A stretch of DNA of 64,000 nucleotides from Bemisia tabaci (GCF_918797505.1 NC_092799.1:12300295-12364294); one strand, 5' to 3'. Counted from the stretch's first letter, positions 10,977 to 22,420 are shown. Made by a program: numbers and translations. The notes: a model not told the origin generated them from the letters alone.

Positions 10977-11325
10977 GTATCAGAGGGTCCATCATCTGGC
11001 GCGCATTGTGCACGGGCATGCAAATAAGTCGCTTCAAGTCGACGACGCGACTTTCGACTATCCGGGCGAGGGGTGGTTGGGTGGGGCATCATGTCGTATG
11101 TTGGTGACACTGCTCTTCCTTCCTTTAAATCCCTAATAAATAATCCATCCCAGCGAAGTCTGCCAACTTCGATAAATATAGATTGTTTCGCGTTCGTGAA
11201 CGAACAAAGGGTTACCTACTTTTCAGATTAGCTGCTTCGATGGGAGTGAGAAAGTCGGGCGGATGTAAGCGTGAGCTATGGGAAAAGAAGAGTGGCAGTA
11301 GATCCCTCTCATAATCAGTTGTAAG

Positions 11326-11583
11326 TGGACTGCATTTTGCAAAAGGAACCAGGAGCATTGAAATGTTGCTAAGATCATGCAACTTGATCCATTGCAATCT
11401 AACTATTGAAATCATGTAAAAATATGAAATATACATGATAATTTTTGTCTTAAATTTACAGTTTTTAGCCAGTAAAATAGGAACTGTTAATGGATAATCA
11501 GGTTTTTCCTCCAAGACAAAAAAGTTGCACAATTTTAGCAACACCGCAATGCTCCTGGTTCCTTTTTGCAAAATGCAATCCAA
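11326..11583. mobile_element. MITE with TGGACTGCATTTTGCAAAAG ends
   Basis: TIRs of about 45 bp: left TGGACTGCATTTTGCAAAAG then GAACCAGGAGCAT and GTTGCTAA; right is the inverse, ending GCAAAATGCAATCCA. The interior is AT-rich and non-coding. A short relative with the same first bases is at 40587-40726. Confidence 0.88.
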
Positions 11584-11879
11584 ATGATGCACATGTTGCA
11601 TATTTGTAACATTTCTCAATTAAGTCAGAAAGGTGGAGTGTCAAAGGGCCGATTTTGAGCCCACCCTTTCAAAATTGCCTGCATTCTACATCCTGCATTT
11701 TTTTGCTCATTGAAGGTCTATATTTCACGGAATGCATCATAATTTGTTTCCATTCCCTTGTTAGATCTAATACTCGCCTAATCAAAGGTTTGAAGGCCGC
11801 TTACGGCAAAAATTGCGGATTTTTCGGCATTTCACCCGAAACCCACAAAATCCGCATTTTTTGCCAATATTGGCAGGAC

Positions 11880-12060
11880 GAATCACTTTAAATACTTTGC
11901 ACATAGGTCATGTTAACACAAATACGTCCGTATTTAGAGTCAAAACTCTGATTTTTCCTTTCTTTTTTTCGGAACCAGAAACCAGGACGAAGTACCTTAC
12001 ATACTTTGCACATAGACCATTTTAACACAAATACGTCCGTACTTAGAAAAAATCCCCGCT
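11880..12060 (+). repeat. Two-copy direct repeat, ~110-bp period
   Basis: AATACTTTGCACATAGGTCA, then TAACACAAATACGTCCGTA, near 11892 recurs near 12000 as CATACTTTGCACATAGACCA, then TAACACAAATACGTCCGTA. Each copy is preceded by a GGACGAA-type stretch. Confidence 0.8.
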
Positions 12061-12124
12061 AATCCCTTTCTTTTTTTTTGGAATACCACGAGAAGAGGAA
12101 GAAGAAGGTAAAATTCCGGTTGGG

Positions 12125-12320
12125 TTTTCACGGGGTCATGGCGGCTCGTGCGCCGCGTGGCCGCGTGCGCATGCCGCGCCGCGGAGTCTGCGACAGCGAC
12201 AACGCCCGCCGCCGCGCCGCATTCTCTCATCCCCTAGAGAACTCTCCACGACATCCGCATCTCCTCCCCCCCTCCACCCCTTCATCCCCCCATCATCCCC
12301 TCGGCCGTGAGTCCCAAGTC
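12125..12320. other. GC- and CpG-rich island-like stretch
   Basis: Rich in CG (GCGCCGCGTGGCCGCGTGCG) and then C-rich, unlike the AT-rich surroundings. A GTGAGT donor-like site occurs at 12307. A promoter or first exon is conceivable, but no protein signature was recognised in either strand's open frame. Confidence 0.4.
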
Positions 12321-12776
12321 CCAACTGTCAATGATGCAGCTTTGCTTTATTCAAAGCCGTTCCCTAATCTATCCGTTTATTCTAACCTTCCGCCTCGGAC
12401 GGGCCTCCACGCCTTTTCCTAGAAATCGCAAATTAATTTATCCGCCTTTTCCATCGCCGATGCCCATTCAACACTTCCCCGAACCCCCGAGTTTCCCTTC
12501 CGATTCCCGTTTGCCGACTCCGACGCAGGCTCCACTCAAATAATAAGAAAAAGCTCTCAAAGCACTCTTCAGTCGCGCAAGTTTACATTTACACAAAGGA
12601 TTAGAGGATTATAGGGATTTCATCAGGGAAATTCCGACGTGCTTCACTCCTGAGGGATTTGCTTAGCTTTGTCAGTGTTATTTACCTCGAGTTATGCGTC
12701 TTTTTTTCAGGTGCTGTATTTATTTTGTCGATGGATGTCTTCTTTGCAGCCGTGCTAAGTGAAAATAGAGGAAATT

Positions 12777-13262
12777 TCAGATTCCAGATTTTGAAAGGTT
12801 TTTTTCTGGACGGAACGTCTTTTGAAAACTAGAGCCTGAGCAGTGGCGTAGACAAGGGGGGGGGGGTCCAGGGAGTCTAGGCCCCGCCCCCTTACACTGA
12901 AAAAAAAAAAAAAAACACATTGGATCTAGAGTCCAGACTCTTAAAAACATCGACAGTAAAAAGTATCTTGATTCAATCAAAATCTAGCCTAAATCAAGAA
13001 TCAAGCCTCTTAATTTAAGCAGATTTCGTTTGGATTCAAGCAAAAATCCGATTGAATCAAGAGTATTTTTTCTTATTAATGATTTCAAGAGTCTGGACTC
13101 TAGATCCAATGTGTTTTTTTTTCCCTGTGTTCAGATTCCAGATTTTGAAAGATTTTTTCTGGACAGAACGTTTTTTTGAAAACGAGAGCCTGAGCAGTGG
13201 CGTAGACAAGGGGGGGGGGGGTCCAGACAAGGTCCAGGGGGCTTGGACCCCGCCTCCTTAGC
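12777..13262 (+). repeat. ~115-bp direct duplication flanking a K element
   Basis: 12777-12892 and 13131-13262 share CAGATTCCAGATTTTGAAAG, TTTTTTCTGGAC, GAGCCTGAGCAGTGGCGTAG and a G-run. The first copy stops within the left end of the hAT-type element, the second carries the whole element. The K fold-back at 12895-13129 lies between them. Confidence 0.85.
12895..13129. mobile_element. Family K fold-back MITE
   Basis: CACTGAA with a long A-run and CACATTGGATCTAGAGTCCA at the left faces the inverse GACTCTAGATCCAATGTG, T-run and CCCTGTG at the right. The interior also pairs (CTTGATTCAATC / GATTGAATCAAGAG). It is very similar to 34621-34848. Confidence 0.88.
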
Positions 13263-13401
13263 CACGTTAATCGTACCATTTTTTTAATTTTGGAGGGCAG
13301 ACATAAAAATTATCAGGGACGAACACGAAATAATGTAAATTTACCGACACGTTTTTGTATAGACCCCCCTCCCCCTTAAAGAATTCCTAGCTACGCTACT
13401 G
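13195..13401. mobile_element. hAT-type MITE with 8-bp target duplication
   Basis: The left end CAGTGGCGTAGACAAGGGG and the right end CCTAGCTACGCTACTG form an 11-bp TIR (CAGTRGCGTAG). The flanks are AGCCTGAG (13187-13194) and AGCCAGAG (13402-13409), an 8-bp duplication with one mismatch. TIRs beginning CAG with 8-bp duplications are characteristic of the hAT superfamily. It is 207 bp long and has no ORF. Confidence 0.85.
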
Positions 13402-14239
13402 AGCCAGAGTATGCTGCCGTGCTAAGATAGAACGCAGTGTGAAAATTCGAGGGCTGCTAAATTTTTTCCGGATATAGCATTTATTTTTGAGGAAAGCTTT
13501 GCATAATTTTCCATGAAATTTTCAGATGTTTCACGGTGAATTGAGAGGGGAAACGTCTAAAAATATAAAACAAATTATCGAAATTTTTTCAGTAAATGTT
13601 TTAATTCAAGTCGGAGGAAATATGTCAACGCCTGATGGCTCATACGTCAGAGACCTCCGAGCAAACAAGCCGATGTTTGTTTCGTTAACTTAATGTTAAG
13701 TGCACTGCAGTTCCAGAAACTCGTCAGCCAACAAGAGGGGAAATGACTGTTATGAAACCTCATTTTTTTAAACAATTTAATCCATGACTGGCTTATTTTG
13801 CGCCTTATTCCAGTTCTTTCCGTGTGAATAATGATTTTTTGCTTTCAAATTTATTCCTTCCGTAAGGGAATATTGAATCCTCGAAAGTGAGAGCTTCCAC
13901 CTGTCACCGAGAGGTTAATTCAAGGAGCGATCAATGAGAGAGCAGTCAAGGAAATAGAGGCTGGAGACCCTGCTACAATTTCAGCAACCTGCTCAGAGCA
14001 CGTTCCGACCGGCGCGCAAAAACCTCACGGCAGCGTTGCCATGTTGTGCGGTGAAAATCAATGAAATAAGGTCCACTGTAACACTGGCAACCACTCAGAG
14101 AAAATAGGAATGTTACGTAAATTCATGAGACAGCTGCGATTGTTACGTCAAACAACATACAAGTAAGTGTACCTCGTATTTCAAGCGGGTGCATCGATAA
14201 ATTTCAATCAATATCATATTGAAAGATATTATATGATAT

Positions 14240-14492
14240 CGACGGTGAAACTACCAAACCACGTATCTCGGTTTGCGACGTCGCAGACTTCCTGCCATAC
14301 TTTATTTTTTAAATAGAAAACTACTCAACGTCAATTCGTGAAAACTTCCGTGATTTTTCCTCTTTGTGCGGAGAAAAATCTGCGAAAATTGTAGGAAGTG
14401 ACATTGATTTGATCTCCTTCAAAAAAATAAAGTGTGAGTGGAGATTTTTAAACACCGCAAACGAGATACGTGGTCTGGTAGTTTCACCGTCG
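14240..14492 (+). mobile_element. Family A MITE, 253 bp, stand-alone
   Basis: It has the same length and ends as 9672-9924 but differs at scattered positions, so it is an independent insertion. The flanks are ATAT on both sides, a 4-bp target duplication. Confidence 0.92.
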
Positions 14493-15059
14493 ATATATGA
14501 TTTTCTAAAAAAAATCAATATCTGTTCAGAAGAAAAATCTCATAGGTTTCAGGACATTTTGTCAACGGTTTTTTGTCCGCGCACCTGTTTTGCCCAGTAG
14601 TTTAAGTCCTTGTGTAAAATTGGCATCAGTGACTTGGTCTAAGCGTCATGTTTAATAGTCCAAGTGTAAAATTCTAGTGACAATATTGAAATGAGTAAAG
14701 TGAGAGAGAAGGAGGTGTTGTTATGATAACTCATTTTGTGAATGAAATGTTACTTTCTCCTTTTGATTCATCATTTCAAATTGTCATTGGTGATCATTTG
14801 GTTTTATTTTTATCCTTAAAATTTTCGAAGCGACAGCATCGATATTAATCTCGATGAGCCGTAGTTGTGTTGAAAGGAACTACATATATACAAAAATCAA
14901 TCATAGAAAAAAAAGAAGCACGCAATCTTTGGTTTTGACCTGTTTGTACATAGATTTATCAGAGTCAAATACGTCCTATTTTGAGCGTTTTGTTGCGCGT
15001 ACACCACGCTGCAGCTCAGTGAAAGCACAAAATATAAAATAATTTTTTAAAGTGCTATG

Positions 15060-15625
15060 GAAATCATTAAATTTGACACGGAATCATCTGAATATTTACA
15101 AAACACACAGTATGTTTTCCTTTAATACATATTTTTCCCCCCATCGATTTAGATGAGGATAATTCATGCAGTGTGTGCAAACATTGCAAAATCATGAGTT
15201 GAAAAACGCTTACTCCGCGAGTTTAAATATTAGATCCGAACACGGGTCGGAGCGTTGCGCTGCCGGCGCGTGTCGTGCACTGGCGCCTACAAACCTAACA
15301 GGGATACTTCACGCAGTGCGCAATGCGTGAAGTATCCCTGTTAGGTTTGTAGGCGCCCCTGCGCGTGTCGCGCTGGTCGCACTCGCCCGCCGCCGCGGGG
15401 CGGCGTACCACGGCGCTTCGAGCAACTATTTCGCAACAGACATGTTGTACAGCATCATACGAAATTAAAGGCGCTCGAACGTATCAAGAATGACAGGTAT
15501 CCTTTGAGAGTACGGAGCTTTCCTCGCAAAATAAAGAAAGATACTACGGCACAAAAAGAGAGCAGTAGTCACAAAACTCACTAAGTTCTCATGTCCATAT
15601 TTAATAACGTTTGGAATAATTTTTG
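15060..15625 (+). repeat. H module with hairpin and D-like unit, stand-alone copy
   Basis: Collinear with 44485-45012: shared blocks include TATTTACAAAAC, AGTGTGTGCAAACATT, the hairpin, GCGTACCACGGCGCTT, AGCAACTATTTCGCA, AGTACGGAGCTTTCCTCGCA and AAAAACTCACTAAGT-like sequence. It holds the hairpin at 15282-15357 and an inverted D unit at about 15410-15480. It is GC-rich around the hairpin and AT-rich at both ends. No gene was seen. Confidence 0.8.
15282..15357. repeat. Family H 76-bp hairpin
   Basis: GGCGCCTACAAACCTAACAG plus GGATACTTCACGCA is followed immediately by its inverse, with at most a 2-4 bp loop around GTGCGCAA. Near-identical hairpins lie at 29896-29971, 40911-40986 and 44678-44753. 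Confidence 0.95.
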
Positions 15626-15971
15626 AATTACATCAGAGAAAAAATGACTCAATTTAGGCAGAAACATTCTTGAGTGTGCCGTAAAGAAGATTTAATTTGA
15701 ATCAAGAATAAAATTGCGGAATAAAAGCGGGGTTCTGCTCGCCGTGAGTGACTTTTCTTTTTATGTAAGCATATGTTCTTCTTTATACGAGCGTTATTTT
15801 TTTTTATTGATTCATTAGGAAACCTTCAAGGCGGTACGTGGAGGAAACTCTCCCACCGAAAAAACGCGTAGACGTAAACAACTGGAAAAATAGGTATGCG
15901 CGGACAAAACATCGTTTACGAAATGTCCTATAACCATCTGCTACTGCCTGAAAAAGCTCAATAAGCCAGAG

Positions 15972-16928
15972 GAAAAGACGCGACTTAAAGTATTCTGATA
16001 CATGTTTCTTAACCAGAATTTTACTTAAAACCCTATCCGCGCGAAAAAATCACTGGAATCATCTCTTAACTAAGATATTAACGTTTTTAGTCTACATTGG
16101 TTACAAGAATTTTGAATTCCCCACTCACAAGAGAGACAATGGTTCACTTGAATCTGATCGCGGTTTACAACATGTTTGGCAGGTCTTTTAATCGAGCAGT
16201 GTTCCTTACCCGCCTTGTTTTGTTAAAAGTGTAAACATCTAATTGTAAGTTAAGGCATCAACATTGCGGGTGCCATATTTTTGTACCGCAGAGACTGCTA
16301 CGTGAGTGCGCGATTTGACTAGCGTGAACTTTCGTTTTTTCATGAGCCGGAGGTTTGAATTCAGGAATCAAGAAACATTAAATATCTTCGATAGGAGTTA
16401 GTTTCCTTAACTTTATTTGCTCGGATTGTGTCCTACTTGAAATTTTGGTCAATAAATTAACATCAGAGGGCTTAAATGCATATGGGTGGTTTCACGATAA
16501 CGGGAATAGTTTTGTCGCCGCAACAGACAACACATTTTTCGGTCATATTTTTAGTAGTAATGATAATCACTCGAATTTTTTTGCATTAGTCTACTAAGGG
16601 TTACGTGTTATAACACTTTTCAAAGATTTATCGCCCCGTTTTTTTAAAAATTTATACATAAATGGCCGAAAATGTGCTATTTGTTACGACTTTTTACCGC
16701 GTAACAGACAGCACATTTCCGGAATTTACATAATATTAATTGAGAAGTGGAGCAATAAATCATTATAGAAAACATTATAATACGTAACCCTTTGAAGATT
16801 AATGCGAACAAATTCTAGTGATTAAGTATCATTTCTACTAAAAATATGACCGAAAAATGTGTTGTCTGTTATGGCGAAAAAACTATTCCAGTTATCGTGA
16901 AACCGCCCATATCTTGTCGACTGGTCCA
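15972..16928. mobile_element. Family B, diverged copy split by J
   Basis: GTATTCTGATACATGTTTCT, TTAACCAGAATTTTAC, ACATTGGTTACAAGAATTT and GAGACTGCTACG follow the order of the intact B element. The terminal CTTGTCGACTGGTCCA is separated from the rest by the J insertion at 16484-16908. It is clearly older than the 29290 copy. Confidence 0.78.
16484..16908. mobile_element. Family J TIR element with ATAT target duplication
   Basis: The left end GGGTGGTTTCACGATAACGG and the right end TTATCGTGAAACCGCCC are long imperfect inverted repeats that continue through CAACAGACAACACATTTTTC and TCGGTCATATTTTTAGTAG. ATAT flanks both sides. The element is 425 bp and inserted into a B element. A relative lies at 55138-55853. 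Confidence 0.9.
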
Positions 16929-17694
16929 TTGGGGCGAAAGATGAGTAAAAAAAAAGTCCCAGCCACACGAGAAGCCCGATAAAAATCACAGATCTCCACG
17001 TGTTGAAGTTGAATAGGCCCGTTTTCGTCGGCGCCTTCCATTGTACTTTACAACTCTCGGCATTGCCCGAGCAATGGTCGTAACTTAAATGCACTTCCCT
17101 TGTCTCCCGAAACCGCACCGCGAAAAAAACATCATCAACCTTGTGAATCCGTCGAGAAGTTTGTCACAGGGTGGGTTGGGGAAGGAGCAGGCGATGCAGT
17201 GTACACAATCTCAAACGGGGTTGACTCGAGGAGGGGGTGTCTCACCAGTTGTTCAAACAAAAGAGAGAGGCATTGAATCAACAAGATCCAGAGTGATTTC
17301 GAGGGCACACTTCCGAACTGGACAACATTTGGACACTATTGAAAAAGCATGGTTTATACGAATGGAACCTGGAGTGTATGAGCATTCCGAGGTAGGGGGT
17401 TTTTTGACGAATGAAATTTACACTTATACGCTGTATAAAAAAAATTGCTACCGAAAAAAAAGTGAGATGAATTTGAATTTTTGATTCGAAAACCCTTCGG
17501 TATACATAAGGAGCACGAAGATGTAATTGGTTTTAAAATTGCTGTTACATCTGGTTTTTTTGTTTTTTTTTTGTATGCAAATTTAGAGGACCACACAAAA
17601 GTATTAACCCGAATAATTTTAGCTCAAGAATGTATACAAGTGATTATTGGGTGGGCTGGAGTCTCAGCCTTATCTATGTACATAATTACAGGGA

Positions 17695-17807
17695 CTGTAT
17701 ATTATAGTTAAGTTAAATAAGTAGAAAGTCTGGGCCTGTATATTGTAGTGAAGTTAAATAAGTAGAAAATCTGGGACGGTATATTATGGTTAAACTAGAA
17801 AGTCTGT
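17695..17807 (+). repeat. Tandem repeat, ~41-bp unit, ~2.7 copies
   Basis: CTGTATATTATAGTTAAGTT, AAATAAGTAGAAAGTCTGGG is repeated at 17735 and, shortened, at 17776. Confidence 0.88.
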
Positions 17808-18259
17808 AAAAAGTAACTTGCACGTTTAATTTCTAAAAAGCCAGATGCGTTTTGGGCTGTCGGTTCATGTTCAGCGGCATGACTTTCGCGGTTTTGTCTA
17901 AAATGAACTGTCGAGCCAGAAAAAAAGCTCTGAACGGAAGAAAAAGTAGGGTGCGTATGCAATCGAACGGCCCAATCATAAATGTACTGCGTTAGGCAGA
18001 AAGGAGTAAAGTCATGGGAGCCACTGCCAAATTTCATCAAAATTATTACTATTTTTCTTACAGGAGAACGGTTGTGCTAATTCTTTTGTGAATGTCAAAA
18101 AATATCACGAATTTTTTTAATCCTTTGACAATGTCGCAGAAGAAGTCACCTGGAATTTTCGAAAGAATCTATACTACCACTCTCCAGTTAAAAAAATTAC
18201 TATCCAAAAAATTTGGCACTGGCTGATGTGACTTGCTTCTTCCCTACTTAATGCAGTCC

Positions 18260-19677
18260 AAAAGAAAGTCTTCCTCGTTTTGGATCCTACTGGGTGAATT
18301 TATAAAATGGAGGAGTATGGAAAATGCTAGGAGGCCTTTGATTAAATTCACCCAAAAGTCCACTCAGGTCCGATCCCCGTCCTTTTTTGTGTGAACAAGA
18401 TGAGGACGCACAACAAAATCTCACGCTATAAAAAATTCCACTTCTTCAAGAAAACCCGTCATGTATAGATGAGGTTGAATACATAGCCGAGTTGTCATGC
18501 CGTATGACCACGTTCATAACTAAGGGCGGCAATATATAGCTACTCATCATGGCAACACTGTTAATTTATTCTTAAAGAGATCATTTGAAATCATAGGTGA
18601 ACCATCCTATAGAACAGATTTGCTTGGTTGAGTTTCATTGAGTTTCTTACAAAAACTATTCCAGAAGTGTTGACGATGAAATAAAGCATCTCTTTTGTAT
18701 GCAAAGACTCCACTCTTACACATCGCGCTCTTCAGAGAAATCTACCAGTGACATCCTAATAGCGTGATACCACTACTTCGACTCTCCCGTAAAAAAAATT
18801 GCATAACCGATCAGACGAAGGCGCTAGCTCAAAATGACAGTGAGCTTTCGCCCAACTTTGAAGGAATTGGAACGCGAACGCGAGTACTTCCTGGTGATAT
18901 TAAAATGTTTCATATCATCATATTAAGCTGGTATCGGCAAATTCCAGCAAAACTCACTACTTAGTGACAAACTGGTTTTATAAGACTACCGTGCTGTACA
19001 TAAAACAGCACTTAAAATATATTAAATCAATAGATGAAGAGAAGATCCAAAGAATATCCCAAAAGAGGAATTGTTTTGTCTCTTTCCAGGACTCTGATTT
19101 ACAGGTCATCAACGTGTGTCTAAAATGAGGATTATTGAAATCGGTATTGATTAGACGTGCTTAAGTCCAAAAACTCATGAGCCTTAACGTCTTGCAAGAT
19201 CGACGAGAGCCAGAGGTCAAAAATGGCGGCTCAGGTGCAATAACAAAAACCTTAAAATGGTCCCGAAGCGGCAGAGGAAGATATTCTCTGATATTTCCCT
19301 GATTATAATCCCGATTTTTCCATGTTCTGTACACCATATTTTAATGGCATTTCAATTAAGGTCTCGGGTTATCAATAGAAGGGCAACACTATAGCAGGCT
19401 TATTTACCGCAGAATTTTGAACTTGAACATTCCCGGAAAGTTCGTACTCGGCACCCTCCCCTCGGATATTTTAAGGGCTGCTGTGGAGACGGAGAGGGGG
19501 GGGGGGGGGTTGGGGGTGTTATCCAGGGTCCTACGCGTTGGCGCGGGAAGTGAGTTTCGGAGTGGATTCCAAAGAACCCTTGAGATGAAGCTTCCGTGCC
19601 TCCTGCCCCTCGTCCAGGTTGACAGAGCTGGAAATATGAGTGCATGTTGCGTTTGATTAATTCAGACCCACCTTCTG
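18260..19677. other. No recognisable gene
   Basis: Just before this stretch, 18210-18255 resembles one end of family F (TTTGGCACTGGCTGATGTGA). The rest shows no ORF above about 80 codons with a known signature. CAGCACTTAAAATATT near 19009 resembles the 26097 repeat. A 14-15 bp G-run is present near 19496. Confidence 0.4.
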
Positions 19678-20573
19678 TCGTGCTAACGGGAAAACGCCGT
19701 AACAACATTCGAATGTTGCCGAATCTTCCCTCATCAAATATGTATTTTGAAGGAAAGCTGTTCGTATTTTTCCTTGACATCTCCCAATCTTTGAGAACAA
19801 AAAATGGGTTTTGAGGAAAAGTGAGGTAGGTGAAGGTGAAGTGCAGTTTTGCTATTTCAAGCAGTACATTACGGAAAAAATTAAAAGTTGATTCAGCATT
19901 TATATTGTTGAAAAAATATGCGACAAGTATCAATCGTGGAGTACATTTAAGAATTTTTTTAACGGGACCAGTGTGATTTTCGTGCCATTTTACCCCTATT
20001 AGGTCTGCTCACATGGATGTATCCCTTGCAGGCAACAGACCCGGGGTGGCAAACTTTCATGAAGTATAAAATCTTGAAATTTCACGTGAAATATTTCATG
20101 AGATTTCAGCAATTTATGAAAGATTTTGAAAAATACCGGTTCTTTTCATGTTTCGCAAAAAGTAAAAATTGAGACTTTCTTCTATTTTTGTCTGTTTGAG
20201 TACGGGTTGCATACTCTATAGCCCCTGAAAATTTTGAAATATTTCACAGCCTCGTGAAATTTCATGAAATATTTCAGTAAAATTTCCAATCTTTCATTTC
20301 TCTCCTACCTTTCATGCCACCCTGAACAGACCTGCAAACAAAATTGTCTGTAAAATTCCTCGTCCTTTTGACAGAAGATCTTTGCTACACTTCGCGATTG
20401 ATCCTGTTGATCCTGGGATCAGCCTTAAATGTCGTCTTTTTGTTAGCTAAGGACGACTTGGAAGAAGAATATTCACAACTTATAATACATGAATAACCAA
20501 TAACTACTTATTTAATTAAAGGAAATTTGGCAACATCTGAGGGTTCTCACGTCGTTTTTCCTTAGGACGAAAG
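19678..20573. mobile_element. Family C copy expanded by insertion
   Basis: The left end CGTGCTAACGGGAAAACGCC with ATTCGAATGTTGCCGAA and the right end GGAAATTTGGCAACATCTGA with CACGTCGTTTTTCCTTAGG are inverted and 0.9 kb apart instead of 0.25 kb. The hAT-type element at 20042-20324 accounts for part of the excess. They may be two unrelated C ends. Confidence 0.5.
20042..20324. mobile_element. hAT-type element, perfect 8-bp duplication, TGAAATTTCA motif interior
   Basis: The left end CGGGGTGGCAAACTTTCATG and the right end CTTTCATGCCACCCTG (TIR CAGGGTGGCA) are flanked exactly by AACAGACC at 20034-20041 and 20325-20332. The interior is rich in short palindromes such as GAAATATTTCATGAGATTTC, GTGAAATTTCATGAAATATT and TTGAAATATTTCA. 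No ORF was seen. CAGGG ends with an 8-bp duplication indicate the hAT superfamily. Confidence 0.92.
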
Positions 20574-20895
20574 CCTTGGCCGCCGGAGGGTCGCGGCTCG
20601 CCACTACGCCACAAGTCGCGACGGATGCTAGACGGCCACCGCCGGAGCTTCCATTCAAGCCCTCCCCCCCCCCTCTTCGTCTCACCCCCTTTCCCCGCTA
20701 GGACCTCCTCCCCCTGAATCCGAGATCCGGGAAAAGTCATCCGATTCGACACCTCGCAGTCCTTCCAGACTTCTCCCGCTCGGCGCGGAATGCATTAAGA
20801 AGATTTAAATCAAAGTGACGGAATGGATTACTTCTATACACCGGGGATTATCCATGTAATCATCCGTTCCCGTGGAAAAAAATCGCGAGGAACAC

Positions 20896-21138
20896 GACGC
20901 ACAGTGGATCGAGTCGATAGGAAAGGTCGGACAAAATTTGGAAACTTGAGAAGCTCAGAACTCCGTTCACACGAAATTTTGAGGTTCTAAATAAGTGGTT
21001 CCATTGATTTTCTCGTAAAATTCTCGTGTAAAAGCACCCCTTGGAATTAAAAATTTGACTAAATTAACATCGAAATTTACAGTCTCAGTGACAAATTTCA
21101 TGTCCGACTTATTCCGAACGATCGTTCCACTGTGCGGC
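20896..21138. mobile_element. Family E MITE, uninterrupted reference copy
   Basis: The left end GACGCACAGTGGATCGAGTC and the right end GATCGTTCCACTGTGCGGC are inverted repeats bounding about 243 bp. Internal GGTCGGACAAAATTTGG pairs with the inverse of AAATTTCATGTCCGAC. Confidence 0.85.
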
Positions 21139-21464
21139 GATGCCACTGGATCTCTATAAAATCAACCCCCGATCCACAATAAAGAAAAAGGTCAGGTTGT
21201 AACGGTAGCGCATCCATACTCTACGAGAGTGTCCCAAAGTTAGAGGTGTTAGTATAGTGTTAATATTTTCAGAAGCGATTTTCGGGATTAAAATGAGACT
21301 TTTTTGCTCTGTATGTTTTCCCAGAAAATCCCCCCACCCCTCTTCAGAGTTACCGCCCCTCAAATTTTAAGCCGAAAATACTTTTTGTTTTTATTGTGAC
21401 GAAAGTTATGAATAAAATGCATGAACATTGGCGCATCTATGTTTCTTCACATTATGAACACAAT

Positions 21465-21575
21465 GACATTTCGACCTTAAAGAAGGCAGGGATACAACTA
21501 TTCGTGGTTGATGAATGTCCATGTTGCAAAACGATAGTGAAGCTGCAAAAATAGCGCGGTTGAGGTGTTTCAAAA
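21465..21575 (-). repeat. Family D unit
   Basis: On the minus strand it reads GCAACATGGACATTCATCAA, CACGAATAGTTGTATCCCTG. The adjacent 21625-21725 looks like a degraded A element (GACAGGAAGGCTGC, ACTGAGTAGTTTT). Confidence 0.75.
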
Positions 21576-21893
21576 TGCCGGCTTCTATTTTAATTTTTAA
21601 AACGAGACAAACCATTATCATTGCTTGAAGTTTTTACAGAGTATTCTTTCATAGGGAGAGAAACTTACCGAAATTGTCAAAAAAATGACACTGAGTAGTT
21701 TTTTATGTAGAAAACAAAGTGTGACAGGAAGGCTGCAATGCAACAAACGTAAATACGCAATTCTACAGTTTCACCATGGATAAGCAAAATCGAAGTCGCG
21801 ATGACGTGAAGCGTGAATTTGGAACCCTCCACTCTCTGCTGCTAGTGAGATGGCGTTCAGATGCGAGAAAAAAGTTGAAAAACTAGGCTCGAT

Positions 21894-22194
21894 TAGAGTC
21901 CCTTTATACTGAGAGTCAAGACAATTCGGCACAAACGGGAATAAAGATTACAGAAATTGAACGTTTTTCGTAATCTTTGATCGGCCCATTCTCAAATGCC
22001 TTTCTCCGTTCCTCCTCTCATTCCGTTTGTTCCTTGCCGAACCCGTAATTCTCTGGTCCATTCCAGATTATAATCTTTGCAATTGGTGAAAATGTAATCT
22101 TTATTCCCGTTTGTGACACTGTGGAGGCCTAAAATACGGGAACCAATCAGAAATGGATTCATATTGTCTTGACTCTCAGTATAAAGGGACTCTA
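21894..22194. mobile_element. Family G TIR element with perfect 8-bp target duplication
   Basis: Perfect TIRs of about 30 bp, TAGAGTCCCTTTATACTGAG then AGTCAAGACAAT, bound 301 bp. The flanks are GGCTCGAT at 21886-21893 and 22195-22202. A second internal inverted pair is CACAAACGGGAATAAAGATT and its inverse. The 8-bp duplication fits hAT or P superfamilies. There is no ORF. Confidence 0.93.
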
Positions 22195-22244
22195 GGCTCG
22201 ATTACGTCATTCCTATCTTTTGCTGTGTCGTTCACGCAGTCCTT

Positions 22245-22420
22245 AAGGAAAAACTACAAATAAGACAAGCGAAACCAACACAACATGCTAATAGAGCAAA
22301 GGAAAGGATGCGCGTTGATGACGGCGCAGAGATACAACTATTCGTGCTTCTTGGATGTCCAGGTTGCAACTGAGAAAATTGAAGGCGCGATAGCGCGAGA
22401 TGTGAACTCTCATTGCTCCG
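22245..22420 (-). repeat. Family D unit, long form
   Basis: On the minus strand: CGCGCCTTCAATTTTCTCAG, TTGCAACCTGGACATCC, GAATAGTTGTATCTCTGCGC, CGTCATCAACGCG, then TGTTGTGTTGGTTTCGCTTG and TCTTATTTGTAG. The 3' half matches the tandem copies at 57890-58430, which defines a unit of about 170 bp. Confidence 0.82.

Noticed and set aside
12078..12422. Host gene first exon in the CpG-rich patch
   Set aside because: A GTGAGT site exists but the open frames are low-complexity and no conserved protein start was recognised.
19400..19933. 177-codon minus-strand ORF, the longest in the window
   Set aside because: It reads through a family C MITE end and a G-run; no recognisable domain.
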